Assembly: GCF_023072595.1 (NCBI RefSeq)
Contig: NZ_JALLGK010000001.1
Location: 992,001-1,056,000 of the forward strand
Direction of reading: 5' to 3'
Length of the DNA stretch: 64,000 nt
DNA from: Streptomyces sp. XM4193
Lineage (GTDB): Bacteria > Actinomycetota > Actinomycetes > Streptomycetales > Streptomycetaceae
The stretch's first letter is position 1, and every line of letters begins with the position of its first letter. The notes beneath the pieces were generated by a model. It made no database searches. It saw nothing but the letters and a program-made list of their open reading frames with translations, and was not told the DNA's origin. Positions 48,453 to 57,166 of the stretch are shown here, in pieces. The translations under genes and the position numbers were made by a program.

Positions 48453-49202
48453 CTAGGTGGTGCGGAGGGTGAGGGCGAGGAGGGCGAGGGCCAGCACGGT
48501 GCCGCCGCCGACCTTCAGCAGCGGGAGCCGGTCCTGGAGTCGGTCGTCCCACTCCTCGCCGGTCCCGGCCGCACACCGCAGCACCGGGGTGGCCGCCCGG
48601 CCGACGGCGAAGCCGACCCCGGCTGCCAGCGCCGGCTGCGCCTCACCGGCGAGCAGCACCCCGAGGGCCAGCACGTACGGCAGGGTCGCCGACACGTAGG
48701 TGCGCACGCCGGTGCCCATCTCGAAGCCGAACTGGAGCGTGCCGCGCACCAGATCGCGCTGGAGCACGTCCTGCGGGACCTGGCGCGAGTTCTGGGGCAG
48801 GGGGAACCGCAGCACGCCGGCGTCCCGGGCGACTCCGGCCGCCGCCGCGGCGACGGTCAGGGGCAGCGCCCAGTTGTCCGGCAGCGGGCTCAGCAGGCCG
48901 GAGAGCAGCCAGAGCACGGATGCGGACAGCAGAGCGCCGAGCAGCAACCCGGTGGAGAAGACCCCGAGGACGGTGGTCTGTCGATGTACGGCCCGCCAAC
49001 CTGGCGAGGCAAGCGCATGTGCGCTGTTGCGCGTTCAAACGGAGCCGGAGAGCGAGTAGCCCGCGAGGCCGCCGAGCACCGCCCAGGTGAGGACGGGGCC
49101 GTACCAGGAGGCGGCGACCGCGGCGCAGACCAGTGCGAGCACGGGTATCGCGGGGTCGGTGAGCCGGCCGCGCACGCGGCTGCGACCCGTCGTCCCGCTC
49201 AT
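48453..49202 (-). CDS. candidate selenoprotein: membrane protein with in-frame TGA
   Basis: Read from ATG 49202 (behind GGAGGGAGGGG) the frame encodes 55 residues with two hydrophobic helices, a TGA at 49037-49035, then 193 more sense codons in the same frame to a TAG. The downstream part is clearly coding: GVFSTGLLLGALLSASVLW, then RQVPQDVLQRDLV and FGFEMGTGVRTYVSATLPY, with several membrane helices. It has no ATG or GTG of its own after the TGA; only a TTG without ribosome site at 48947. If the TGA is read as selenocysteine (residue 56) the protein has 249 residues. The first 18 codons after the TGA carry many A/T third bases, as when an RNA element constrains them. The alternative is two genes with a poor second start. 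Confidence 0.6.
48991..49010 (-). promoter_or_regulatory. putative bacterial SECIS hairpin
   Basis: On the minus strand GCC pairs with GGC and CGCCA with UGGCG around a GGU loop, and a single U (position 49007) is bulged between the two stems. A bulged U and a loop with GGU are the features bound by SelB in the E. coli fdhF element. The loop begins 33 nt after the TGA, within the range known for bacterial SECIS elements. Confidence 0.5.
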
Positions 49203-49368
49203 GCCCCTCCCTCCGCGTCGCCGTCGGGCGTCCTGTCGTTCTGTCGTCCGGCCGTCCTGTTGCCCTTGTCCGGGCGTCCGGGCGCCCGGAGTGCCTGTGT
49301 GCCGGGCCGACCGGTGTCGTGCGACCGGTTGCCCGGACCGTACGGGTCGGTTGCCCGGCGCGGTGCGG

Positions 49369-50286
49369 CTACGCGCCGCCGACCAGGGCGCGCCAGGTCT
49401 GCTGGCCGACGATGCCGTCCTGGGTGAGGCCCGCTGCCTTCTGCAACTCGCGCACCGCGGTGGTGGTCAGCGGCCCGAAGGCGCCGTCCACCTCGATGGG
49501 GTGGCCGTGCTTGACGCACTGGCGCTGTGCGGCGTGCACCGACTGGCCGTTGTCGCCCTCCTTGACGGTGACCACCAGATGGGGCCAGGTCACGGGGTCG
49601 ACGGTGCCGCCGGCCTCCAGGCCGACGGACGTCTGGAACTGCTTGACCGCGGCCTCGGTGTCGGGGCCGAAGATGCCGTCCGCCTCCAGGGTGAACTGGT
49701 GGTGGGTGAGCAGGTGTTGGGCGGTGTGCACGTCGGGGCCGCGGACGCCGGACTTGAGCGTCGGCCAGGTGACGGTGCCCTCGCAGCCGCAGTCGGTGGT
49801 CCAGCGGCAGATCGAACGGACCCAGCCGGAACCGGAGTTGAAGTAGCCGTCGTGGCAGCGGCGTTCGATGCCGCAGGCGCAGGCTCCGCAGGCACCGGTG
49901 AAGCGCCACAGCCAGCCGTCGTAGGTGCCGGAGTAGCACTGGTTGGGACGCAGGGTCCAGGTGGTGCCGTCGTTGCGGTGGAAGCCCTCGTGCTCGCCGG
50001 AGGTCTCGCAGGCGGCGGCGTGCACGGTGCTCGGGCCGCAGCCGGGGGAGCAGTCGTGGTCGGAGGCGTACGAGGGGCAGTCGCCGGTCCAGATGTCGTA
50101 CCCGTCGGCGTACGCCTCGCGGGCCACCGAGAAGACGCCGAGGGAGGCGAAACCGACCGCGGTCGCGGCCTGGAGCGCGGTGCGGCGGGAGAGCACGAAG
50201 CGCGGCAGGCCCGCGGTGCTCCGCCGGACCGGCCGGTCCGAGCTGTCGGAGCGGCGGAGCATGGGGACGTCGTCCAGGTGGGGCAT
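49369..50286 (-). CDS. Tat-exported 12-cysteine protein with two peptidoglycan-binding repeats
   Basis: A 305-residue protein. The N-terminus has a twin-arginine motif (LSRRTALQAA) and hydrophobic stretch ending AYADG near residue 63. The next 100 residues hold 12 cysteines in clusters (DHDCSPGCG, GACGACACG, TTDCGCEG) and several tryptophans. Two peptidoglycan_binding_1 repeats follow, each ending in DGxxGP and W (about 175-235 and 245-302). The methylamine dehydrogenase light chain also has 12 cysteines (six disulfides) and needs MauD and MauE; here MauD- and MauE-like genes lie directly upstream. I see no clear sequence identity to that light chain, so only the architecture is compared. ATG overlaps the upstream stop (TGATG). 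Confidence 0.85.
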   Translation of the reverse strand: MPHLDDVPMLRRSDSSDRPVRRSTAGLPRFVLSRRTALQAATAVGFASLGVFSVAREAYADGYDIWTGDCPSYASDHDCSPGCGPSTVHAAACETSGEHEGFHRNDGTTWTLRPNQCYSGTYDGWLWRFTGACGACACGIERRCHDGYFNSGSGWVRSICRWTTDCGCEGTVTWPTLKSGVRGPDVHTAQHLLTHHQFTLEADGIFGPDTEAAVKQFQTSVGLEAGGTVDPVTWPHLVVTVKEGDNGQSVHAAQRQCVKHGHPIEVDGAFGPLTTTAVRELQKAAGLTQDGIVGQQTWRALVGGA

Positions 50287-50813
50287 CACGCGCTCCTCGG
50301 CTGGCTGGCGGGAAGTTCGGCGAGCAGTTCGTGCAACGCCTCGGGGGCGCCGAGCGGTTCGGAGCGCAGGACCCGGCCGCCGGCCGCGACCAGCACGGCG
50401 AAGGGCGTGGCGATCGCGTCGTACGCGGTGAACAGGTCGGGGCGGTGGTCGAGGACGGGCACCGAGTGCGTTTCGGCAGGGGCCTCGTCGGCATAGACGG
50501 CGCGTACGGCGGGGCCGCCGGCAGCGTCCGTGCCGTCGGCGGCGGTGTGCACGCGGTCCGCCTCGGCCAGCACCCGGACGCAGGTGCGGCAGTCGGGGCT
50601 GAGGAAGAGCAGCAGGGTCGGCCGGTCCTCGGCGAGCAGCTCCGCCGCGTGCGGCGCGGGGCTGCCGGGGGCGACGCCGACCCGTCCGGGGGTGCGCGCG
50701 GCGCCGCCGCCCCGGGAGAGCTGGTGCACCTGGCGCACCAGGCCGGACACCACCAGGGCGAGCAGGGCGATGGCGACCCAGGACACGAGCAGGGCACTGG
50801 TCACGAAGTCCAC
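50286..50813 (-). CDS. membrane-anchored thioredoxin-fold protein (MauD-like)
   Basis: A 175-residue protein with one N-terminal membrane helix (SALLVSWVAIALLALVVSGL) and an extracytoplasmic thioredoxin-like domain. The redox motif is LSPDCRTCVRV (CxxC) near residue 75, and the cis-proline segment (AIATPFAVLV) is near 143. It likely exchanges or isomerises disulfides of the exported cysteine-rich protein encoded next. GTG 50813 lies inside the end of the MauE-like gene (13-base overlap). Confidence 0.85.
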   Translation of the reverse strand: MDFVTSALLVSWVAIALLALVVSGLVRQVHQLSRGGGAARTPGRVGVAPGSPAPHAAELLAEDRPTLLLFLSPDCRTCVRVLAEADRVHTAADGTDAAGGPAVRAVYADEAPAETHSVPVLDHRPDLFTAYDAIATPFAVLVAAGGRVLRSEPLGAPEALHELLAELPASQPRSA

Positions 50814-51493
50814 GCGCGGTGTCCCCCTCTCACGGTGGGCATGGCTGTCACGGTGTTCACGTTCCGCGTGTGCGGTGCGTGCGGTCCGTGGGGTGTGTGC
50901 GGTGTGTTCGGTGTGTTCCGCGGGCGCGGGTCGGGTGCCACGGAGCGGCGGGCCGGCGCGGGGCCGCCGGCGGGCTGCGCCATCGCGGCCGGCAGCACCC
51001 ACAACAGTGCGGCGAGGGTCACCGCGACCAGCGCGGCGACGGCGGTCTCGGCGGCGCCGTCCGGCGGGTTCCCGGGGCCGGCCGCCAGTACCGCGCCGCC
51101 CAGGGCCAGCGCGGCGAACACCCAGGCGCGGCCGACCACCCAGCCGCTCAGCGGCACCTCGGTGCGCGAGCAGCCGCAGGGGCCGCCGCGGCCGGTGGCC
51201 AGGACGTGCCGGGTGTAGAGCGCGTAGCAGACGAAGAGCACCGCGGTAGCGGCCAACGCCGCGGTGAGCGCGGTGCGTTGGCGGAGCAGCAGGCTCGCGA
51301 CGAGAGCCGCGCCGAGCGCGCCCTCGGCCAGGGTGGCCGTGCCGGCGGCGAGGCGGATGGCGCGCTCGGGCACCAGGCCGTGCGCGTACAGCGCGTCCGG
51401 CAGCGCGGCGGGGCGCGTGAGGTGTGCGGCGCATCCGGCGAGCAGCACCAGCAGCACCACCGCGGTGGTGACGGTGCCGAGCAGGGAGGTCAC
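50801..51493 (-). CDS. MauE-like redox membrane protein
   Basis: A 230-residue protein with four or five membrane helices in the first 160 residues and the RGGPCGCS motif near 105, which corresponds to the conserved CxC of MauE/DoxX-like redox-associated proteins. MauE is needed with MauD for disulfide formation in the methylamine dehydrogenase light chain. The last 60 residues are a polar tail with NTPNTPHTPHGPHAP repeats. GTG 51493 follows GAGGAACC, 7 bases after the upstream stop. Confidence 0.83.
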   Translation of the reverse strand: MTSLLGTVTTAVVLLVLLAGCAAHLTRPAALPDALYAHGLVPERAIRLAAGTATLAEGALGAALVASLLLRQRTALTAALAATAVLFVCYALYTRHVLATGRGGPCGCSRTEVPLSGWVVGRAWVFAALALGGAVLAAGPGNPPDGAAETAVAALVAVTLAALLWVLPAAMAQPAGGPAPARRSVAPDPRPRNTPNTPHTPHGPHAPHTRNVNTVTAMPTVRGGHRAWTS

Positions 51494-51500
51494 CGGTTCC

Positions 51501-52205
51501 TCACCCCGCGGTCCGCAGGTCGAGCCGGTCCACCGCACGGGGCACCGAGGCGACGTCCACACCGGCCAGCGGCACGATGGTGGCCCACAGGTCGGAGCCG
51601 GAGAGGACGAAGAAGGGACTCCCGTCGGAGAGGCTGTCCCGGAAGAGCTCCCCGGAGCCGACCGACGCGCCTTCCCAGGGCGGGAGTTGGGCTCCGTGTT
51701 CCCGGGTGCGCCGGGCGACCTCGACCAGGCCCAGGGAGGGGATCTCCTTGACGACGGCCGCCGGGCGCGCCAGTCGGCTGCCGGCGGCGCGGTCGGGGGC
51801 CAGTACGACGCCGTCCGGGTGCTCGGCGATGTCCAGGGTGCGCAGCAGCGAGAGGACGTCGGCGAGGCGGGCGCGGTAGAGCCGGGTGATCAGGCTGAAC
51901 CGGCGGCCCTCCCAGACGACCAGCGTCGGGTTCTCCACCTGCTGGGACTGCCGGTCGTACTCGCTGGTGGTCGCGGTGCGCAGGGTGCCGCCGCGGAAGG
52001 CGAGTTCGGAGTCGAAGTCGGTGACGCCGAGCGAGGCGGCGACCGACTCGCCCAGCTTGCGCGGTCCCGAGGTGAACTCGTGCAGACGGCCGCCGGCGAT
52101 CACCTCGACGACGGAGGTGGCCGGCTGCGTCAGGTCCAGGTCCCCGGAGAGACGGAAGGCGACGCCGTCCAGGGAACGGTGCTCGACGGCTGTGGATGGA
52201 GCCAC
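51501..52205 (-). CDS. unknown protein leading the redox operon
   Basis: A 234-residue soluble-looking protein without signal peptide or membrane helix. I do not recognise its family. It is mixed alpha/beta, with no cysteine, and ends with a VPLAGVDVASVPRAVDRLD segment. GTG 52205 is behind GGGAGGAACACC. A 287-base gap separates it from selD, so it may start its own transcript: TTGACC at about 52292-52297 (minus strand) is a possible -35. As first gene of the operon with MauE-, MauD- and Tat-type proteins it could be a cytoplasmic partner or chaperone of the exported protein. Confidence 0.72.
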   Translation of the reverse strand: MAPSTAVEHRSLDGVAFRLSGDLDLTQPATSVVEVIAGGRLHEFTSGPRKLGESVAASLGVTDFDSELAFRGGTLRTATTSEYDRQSQQVENPTLVVWEGRRFSLITRLYRARLADVLSLLRTLDIAEHPDGVVLAPDRAAGSRLARPAAVVKEIPSLGLVEVARRTREHGAQLPPWEGASVGSGELFRDSLSDGSPFFVLSGSDLWATIVPLAGVDVASVPRAVDRLDLRTAG

Positions 52206-52492
52206 GGTGTTCCTCCCGAGAGCCCGAGTTCGGCGACCGCCGACTGCCGGCGACGACGAGAGCCCACCCTGTCCGTTTGTCGATGCACGGTCAATAACTC
52301 GTGTACGGGTAAGGCGGTGCGGAGGCGGGCGGAGTGCCGTGGGGAAGCGGCGGGTCGGCCGGTCGGTCGGGCGGCCGGTCCGTTGGACGGCGGGCCGGTG
52401 GGGCGGCGCGGGCGCGCGGGGGTTCGGTGGGGCGGCGCGGGCCCGTGCGTCCGTACCGGGCCGCGCGCGCTCACCGGCGCACACGTACGGGG

Positions 52493-53491
52493 TCAGCGGA
52501 CCACCACCGGGGAGGGGCCGGGGGGCAGCACCTCGCCGATCACCGGGTGACCGGCGATCTCGCCGGTCAGCAGCAGCCCGCCGGAGGTCTGGGCGTCCGC
52601 CAGCAGCAGCCGTTCGCTCTCGGGGGCGGAGCCGAACTCCACGTGCGGAGCGACCCATTGGAGGTTGCGCCGGGTGCCGCCGCTGACGTAGCCGTCCGCC
52701 AGTGCCTGTCGGGCGTCGGCGAGGTACGGCACCGCGGCGGCGTCGACGGCGAGCGTCACGCCGGAGGCGCGGGCGAGCTTGTAGGCGTGGCCGAGCAGGC
52801 CGAAGCCGGTGACATCGGTGCCGGCCGGAATGCCCGCCTCGACCGCGGCGCGGGAGGCGTCGCGGTTCAGCGCCGCCATCACCTCGACCGCCTCGGCGAA
52901 GACCGTGCCGGTCGCCTTGTGACGGGAGTTGAGCACGCCGCTGCCGAGCGGTTTGGTGAGCGTCAGCGCGCTGCCGGGGACGGCCGCGTCGACCCGCAGC
53001 ATCCGGTCCGGGTGCACCAGCCCGACCACGGACATGCCGTACTTCGGCTCGGCGTCGGTGATGCTGTGCCCGCCCGATACCTGGCAGCCCGCGGCGTGCG
53101 CCACGTCCCGGCCGCCGCGCAGCACCTCGGCGGCCACCTCCAGCGGCAGCGTCTCCCGGGGCCACGCCAGCAGGTTGACCGCCGCCCAGGGCGTGCCGCC
53201 CATCGCGTAGACGTCGGACAGGGCGTTGGCCGCCGCGATCCGGCCCCAGTCGTACGGGTCGTCCACCACCGGCGTGAAGAAGTCCGCGGTGGTGACCAGG
53301 GCGCGTTCGGAGTCCAGCCGCACCACCGCGGCGTCGTCCCCGCCGCCGTCCAGGCCGACCAGCAGCTCGGCGGCCGGGTTCGCGGGGGCGCTGCCGGCCA
53401 ACGCGGCCACCAGCTCGTCGAGTTCACCCGGAGGGAGCTTGCAGGCGCAGCCGCCACCACCGGCGTACTGGGTCATGCGCGGAACCGTCAT
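52493..53491 (-). CDS. selD: selenophosphate synthetase
   Basis: Makes selenophosphate from selenide and ATP, the selenium donor for selenocysteine. The 332-residue protein has the glycine-rich N-terminal loop GGGGCACK near residue 12-19 with the Cys and Lys of the active site (the cysteine, not the selenocysteine, version), then LDGGGDDAAVV and the AIRS-type ATP domain (AMGGTPWAAVNLLAWP). A typical C-terminal domain is present (GLLGHAYKLARASGV and QTSGGLLL). It reads away from selA/selB; the tRNA-Sec lies in the gap between. Confidence 0.96.
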   Translation of the reverse strand: MTVPRMTQYAGGGGCACKLPPGELDELVAALAGSAPANPAAELLVGLDGGGDDAAVVRLDSERALVTTADFFTPVVDDPYDWGRIAAANALSDVYAMGGTPWAAVNLLAWPRETLPLEVAAEVLRGGRDVAHAAGCQVSGGHSITDAEPKYGMSVVGLVHPDRMLRVDAAVPGSALTLTKPLGSGVLNSRHKATGTVFAEAVEVMAALNRDASRAAVEAGIPAGTDVTGFGLLGHAYKLARASGVTLAVDAAAVPYLADARQALADGYVSGGTRRNLQWVAPHVEFGSAPESERLLLADAQTSGGLLLTGEIAGHPVIGEVLPPGPSPVVVR

Positions 53492-53577
53492 CCGCCGGAC
53501 GGTAGCCCGCCGCGGCGGCGAGGACCAGCCCCGTCCCGACCGGCCGCACGCGGCGAGCTGCGGCTAGACTCCGCGCC

Positions 53578-53670
53578 GGAGGCGTGCGGGTGCCTGGTGG
53601 CCCCCACGGTCTTCAACACCGATGCGGTCGGGAACCCCGGCCGGGTGGGTTCGATTCCCATACGCCTCCG
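53578..53670 (+). tRNA. selC: tRNA-Sec (anticodon TCA)
   Basis: 93 bases. The eight-base-pair acceptor stem GGAGGCGT/ACGCCTCC is the bacterial tRNA-Sec type. The anticodon loop CTTCAAC contains TCA, the variable arm is long (GCGGTCGGGAACCCCGGCC), and the T arm is GTGGG TTCGATT CCCAT. CCA is not encoded. It precedes selA and selB in the same direction. Confidence 0.96.
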
Positions 53671-53844
53671 CTCGCCGGCTCCCGGTGCGAACCCGCCGGC
53701 CCGTACCGGACCGCCGCGGGCCCGTACCGCCGCGGGCCGGACGCGCCGTACCGGGCCGCGGGACGCACACCGGGCCCGCCGTACGTGCGGGAGCCCGGTC
53801 GGGAACGGCCGTGAGGCACGACGAGGACCCGGGGAGGACAGCCG

Positions 53845-55155
53845 ATGGCCGACGCCCGACGCCGCGTTCCCAGGACGGACGCGCTGCTGGCCGACCCCAG
53901 GCTCGCCGCCGCGGCCGAGCGGTTGGGCCGCGAACCGGTGCGCGGCGCCGTGACGGCAGCCCAGGAACGGGTGCGCTGCGGCGAGTTGGCGCCCGAGGAG
54001 GCCGCCGACGCCGCCGTGGACGCCCTGCCGCCGACCGCCGCCGCGCTCCTCCCGGTGGTCAACGCCACCGGAGTGGTGGTCCACACCAACCTCGGCCGCG
54101 CCCCGCTCTCCGAGGCCGCCCGGGCCGCGCTGGCGGACGCCGCGGGCTGCACGGACGTGGAGTACGACCTGGCCACCGGCCGACGGGCTCGGCGCGGTGG
54201 CGGCGCCGTGGCCGCTCTCGCGGCGGCGGTGCCCGGTGCGGAGGCGGTGCACGCGGTCAACAACAACGCAGCCGCACTGGTGCTGGCCGCGACGGCACTG
54301 GCCCGGGGCCGCGAAATCGTCCTCAGCCGCGGCGAGATGGTGGAGATCGGCGACGGTTTCCGGCTCCCCGACCTGCTCGCCGCCACCGGCGCCACGCTGC
54401 GCGAGGTCGGCACCACCAACCGCACCCATCTCGCGGACTACCGCGAGGCGATCGGGCCGCGCACCGGCTTCGTCCTCAAGATCCACCCGTCGAACTTCCA
54501 CACCGCCGGCTTCGTCTCCTCGGTGCCGATCGCCCAACTCGCCACGCTCGGCGTGCCGTTGGTGCACGACATCGGCTCCGGACTGCTGCGCCCGCACCCG
54601 GTGCTCCCGGACGAACCGGACGCCGCGACCTCGCTGGCCGACGGCGCCGACCTGGTCACCGCCAGCGCCGACAAGCTGCTCGGCGGCCCGCAGGCCGGAC
54701 TGCTGCTGGGCCGCCGCGAAACGGTCGAGCTGCTGCGCACCCATCCGCTCGCCCGCGCCCTGCGGGTGGACAAGCTGACCCTCGCCGCACTGGAGGCCAC
54801 CCTGCGCGGGCCCGACACTCCGGTCGAGCAGGCGCTGAGCGTCGGCGTCGCCGAACTCGTCCCGCGCGCCGAGGCGTTGGCCGCCCGGCTGCGCGCCGCG
54901 GGACTGGACGCCGCCGCCGTCGCCTCGCAGGCGCGGGTGGGCGGCGGCGGAGCACCGGAAGCGGTGCTCGACAGCGCCGCCGTCGCGTTGCCGGCCGCCC
55001 TGGCGGCGCCGCTGCGCACCGGCCGTCCGGCCGTCGTCGGCCGACTGCACCGGGACCGGCTGCTGCTCGATCTGCGCACCGTGCCGACGGCGTACGACGA
55101 GGTCCTGCACACCGCCGTACTCGCCGCCCGCCCCGCCGCGCCCGCGGCCGACTGA
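53845..55155 (+). CDS. selA: L-seryl-tRNA(Sec) selenium transferase
   Basis: PLP enzyme converting seryl-tRNA-Sec to selenocysteyl-tRNA-Sec using selenophosphate. The 436-residue protein has the N-terminal tRNA-binding domain, then NATGVVVHTNLGRAPLS near residue 73 and the PLP lysine in SADKLLGGPQAGLLLG near 275. Length is close to the family norm (about 460). ATG follows GGGGAGG. The gap to selB is 22 bases, so they form one unit. Confidence 0.96.
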   Translation: MADARRRVPRTDALLADPRLAAAAERLGREPVRGAVTAAQERVRCGELAPEEAADAAVDALPPTAAALLPVVNATGVVVHTNLGRAPLSEAARAALADAAGCTDVEYDLATGRRARRGGGAVAALAAAVPGAEAVHAVNNNAAALVLAATALARGREIVLSRGEMVEIGDGFRLPDLLAATGATLREVGTTNRTHLADYREAIGPRTGFVLKIHPSNFHTAGFVSSVPIAQLATLGVPLVHDIGSGLLRPHPVLPDEPDAATSLADGADLVTASADKLLGGPQAGLLLGRRETVELLRTHPLARALRVDKLTLAALEATLRGPDTPVEQALSVGVAELVPRAEALAARLRAAGLDAAAVASQARVGGGGAPEAVLDSAAVALPAALAAPLRTGRPAVVGRLHRDRLLLDLRTVPTAYDEVLHTAVLAARPAAPAAD

Positions 55156-55177
55156 CCGCGGCGACGCAGGAGGCACC

Positions 55178-57166
55178 GTGACACGGACGGGGGCGAGCGG
55201 GGCGGGTGCGAGGAGCGGGACGGGCGCGACCGGTGCGACCGGGACCGGAAACGGGACCGGCGCGAGCGGGATGTGGGTGGTCGCCACCGCCGGACACGTG
55301 GACCACGGCAAGTCCACGCTGCTGCGGGCGCTCACCGGCACCGACCCCGACCGCCTCGCGGAGGAACGACGCCGCGGGCTCACGCTGGACCTCGGCTTCG
55401 TCCGGACCACCGCGCCCGGCGGACGGCGGCTGGCCTTCGTCGACGTACCGGGCCACCACCGCTATCTGGCCACCACCTTCGCCGGTCTGGCCACCTCGCC
55501 CGCCGTGATGCTGGTGGTCGCCGCCGACGGGGGATGGCGCCTGCAGACGGCCGAACACCTCGCCGCGCTCCAGGCGTTCGGCATCCGGAACGGGCTGCTG
55601 GTGATCACCCGCAGCGACCTCGCCGACCCCGCCGACGCACTGGCGCAGGCGCGCGAGCACACCGCCGGCACCGGCCTGGCCGACGCACCCGCGGTGGCCG
55701 TCAGCGCCCGTACCGGCGCGGGGCTGACGGAGCTGACGGCGCTGCTGGACGCGGTGGCCGAGGCGGCGCCGACCCCCGACCCGCGGGCGCCCGTACGGCT
55801 GTGGCTGGACCGCGCGTTCACCGTGGCCGGGGCCGGCACCGTCGTCACCGGGACGCTGGCGGCGGGCACGCTCGCGGTGGGCGACACCCTGGAGCTCTCG
55901 CCCGCCGGCACGCCCGTCGCCGTCCGCGGCCTCCAGTGCCTGGACGAGGAGGTCTCCCGTGTGTGCGGCCCCGCCCGGGTGGCGGTCAACCTCCGCCGTG
56001 CGTCCGCGGGCGACATCCGCCGGGGCCACGCACTGATCGCTCCGGGTGCGTGGTGGCGAACCTCCGTCGTCGACGTGCGCCTCGCCGGACGGCCCGCGGC
56101 CGGGGGGCACGCCGCGAACCCCGTTCCGCGGCTGCCCGCCGAGCCTCTGGTGCACTGCGGCACCGCCTCAACCGCCGCACGGCTGCGCCCACTCGGGCCC
56201 GACACCGTCCGCCTCACCCTGCGCACGCCGCTGGATCTGCACGTCGGTGACCGGCTGCTGCTGCGCGACCCCGGTTCGCGGCTGCTGTGGGGCGCCGTCG
56301 CACTGGACGTGGCGCCGCCGGAACTGCGCCGCCGCGGTGCCGCCGCCGCACGGGCGCGGCTGCTCGCCGACGTCGCCGAGCCCGCCGACCCCGCCGGCCG
56401 GCTGCGCGCCGTCGGCTTCGCCGCCAGAGCCGAACTCGCCGCGATGGGCTACGAGTTGCCACCACCGACAGCCCCGTCCGACGCCGGCACCGGCCCGTCC
56501 GACGCCGGCACCGGCCCGTCCGACGCCGGCACCGGCCCGCACCCCTCCGCTGCGGGTCCCGCGCCCGACGCCGAGCCGTACGTGCTCGACGCGGGGGCGT
56601 ACCTGCTCGACGCCGGGTTCGCGGACCGGGCGGCCGGTGCGCTGCGTGCGGAGGTCGACCGCCGCGCCGCGGCGAGTCCCGGCGATCCGGGGCTGCCGAT
56701 CGGCCGCGCCCGTCAACTCCTCGACCTGCCCGACGATCTGCCGCCGAGCTCCCTTGCCGGCCCGGAGCTGGTGGTGCGCGAGGGCCGTGTCTACCGTGCC
56801 GCGGACGCCCGGCGGCTGCCCCCGCAGGTCTCGGCGGCGCTGGACCGGCTGCTCCGGCGGCTGGCGGACGATCCGTTCGGCGCGCCCACCCGGCGGCAGC
56901 TCGGCGAACTCGGGCTCACCGACGCGGCGCTCGCACTGCTGGTGCGGCGCGGGCATCTGGAGCGGATCGGTCCGCACCATCTGGCCGTCGGCGCGACCGA
57001 CCGCGCGGTGGCCCGACTCCGGGCGCTGGAAGGCCCGTTCGGCCCGGGGGAGTGCGCCCGCGCCCTGGGCACCAGCCGCCGGGTGGCGGTGCCGCTGCTG
57101 GAGGCGCTCGACGCCGCCGGCCGCACCCGCCGCGACTCCGAGGGCCGCCGAACTCTCGCCCCCTGA
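55178..57166 (+). CDS. selB: selenocysteine-specific elongation factor
   Basis: GTPase that delivers selenocysteyl-tRNA to UGA codons by binding a SECIS RNA. G motifs: TAGHVDHGKST (near residue 38-48), DVPGHH (near 90) and TRSDLAD (near 145). EF-Tu-like domains 2 and 3 follow to about 390, then the winged-helix repeats that bind RNA. Between them lies a three-fold SDAGTGP repeat (about 429-449). The annotated GTG start adds a 31-residue Gly/Ala/Thr tail; a later ATG at 55271 (MWVVATAGH) is a plausible alternative. The ending RRDSEGRRTLAP is typical. Confidence 0.95.
   Translation: MTRTGASGAGARSGTGATGATGTGNGTGASGMWVVATAGHVDHGKSTLLRALTGTDPDRLAEERRRGLTLDLGFVRTTAPGGRRLAFVDVPGHHRYLATTFAGLATSPAVMLVVAADGGWRLQTAEHLAALQAFGIRNGLLVITRSDLADPADALAQAREHTAGTGLADAPAVAVSARTGAGLTELTALLDAVAEAAPTPDPRAPVRLWLDRAFTVAGAGTVVTGTLAAGTLAVGDTLELSPAGTPVAVRGLQCLDEEVSRVCGPARVAVNLRRASAGDIRRGHALIAPGAWWRTSVVDVRLAGRPAAGGHAANPVPRLPAEPLVHCGTASTAARLRPLGPDTVRLTLRTPLDLHVGDRLLLRDPGSRLLWGAVALDVAPPELRRRGAAAARARLLADVAEPADPAGRLRAVGFAARAELAAMGYELPPPTAPSDAGTGPSDAGTGPSDAGTGPHPSAAGPAPDAEPYVLDAGAYLLDAGFADRAAGALRAEVDRRAAASPGDPGLPIGRARQLLDLPDDLPPSSLAGPELVVREGRVYRAADARRLPPQVSAALDRLLRRLADDPFGAPTRRQLGELGLTDAALALLVRRGHLERIGPHHLAVGATDRAVARLRALEGPFGPGECARALGTSRRVAVPLLEALDAAGRTRRDSEGRRTLAP

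Noticed and set aside
48453..48947. The downstream membrane gene as an independent gene starting at TTG 48947
   Set aside because: No ribosome site precedes this TTG, it cuts into a hydrophobic helix (GVFSTGLLLGALL), and the coding signal begins earlier. I kept it as the alternative to read-through.
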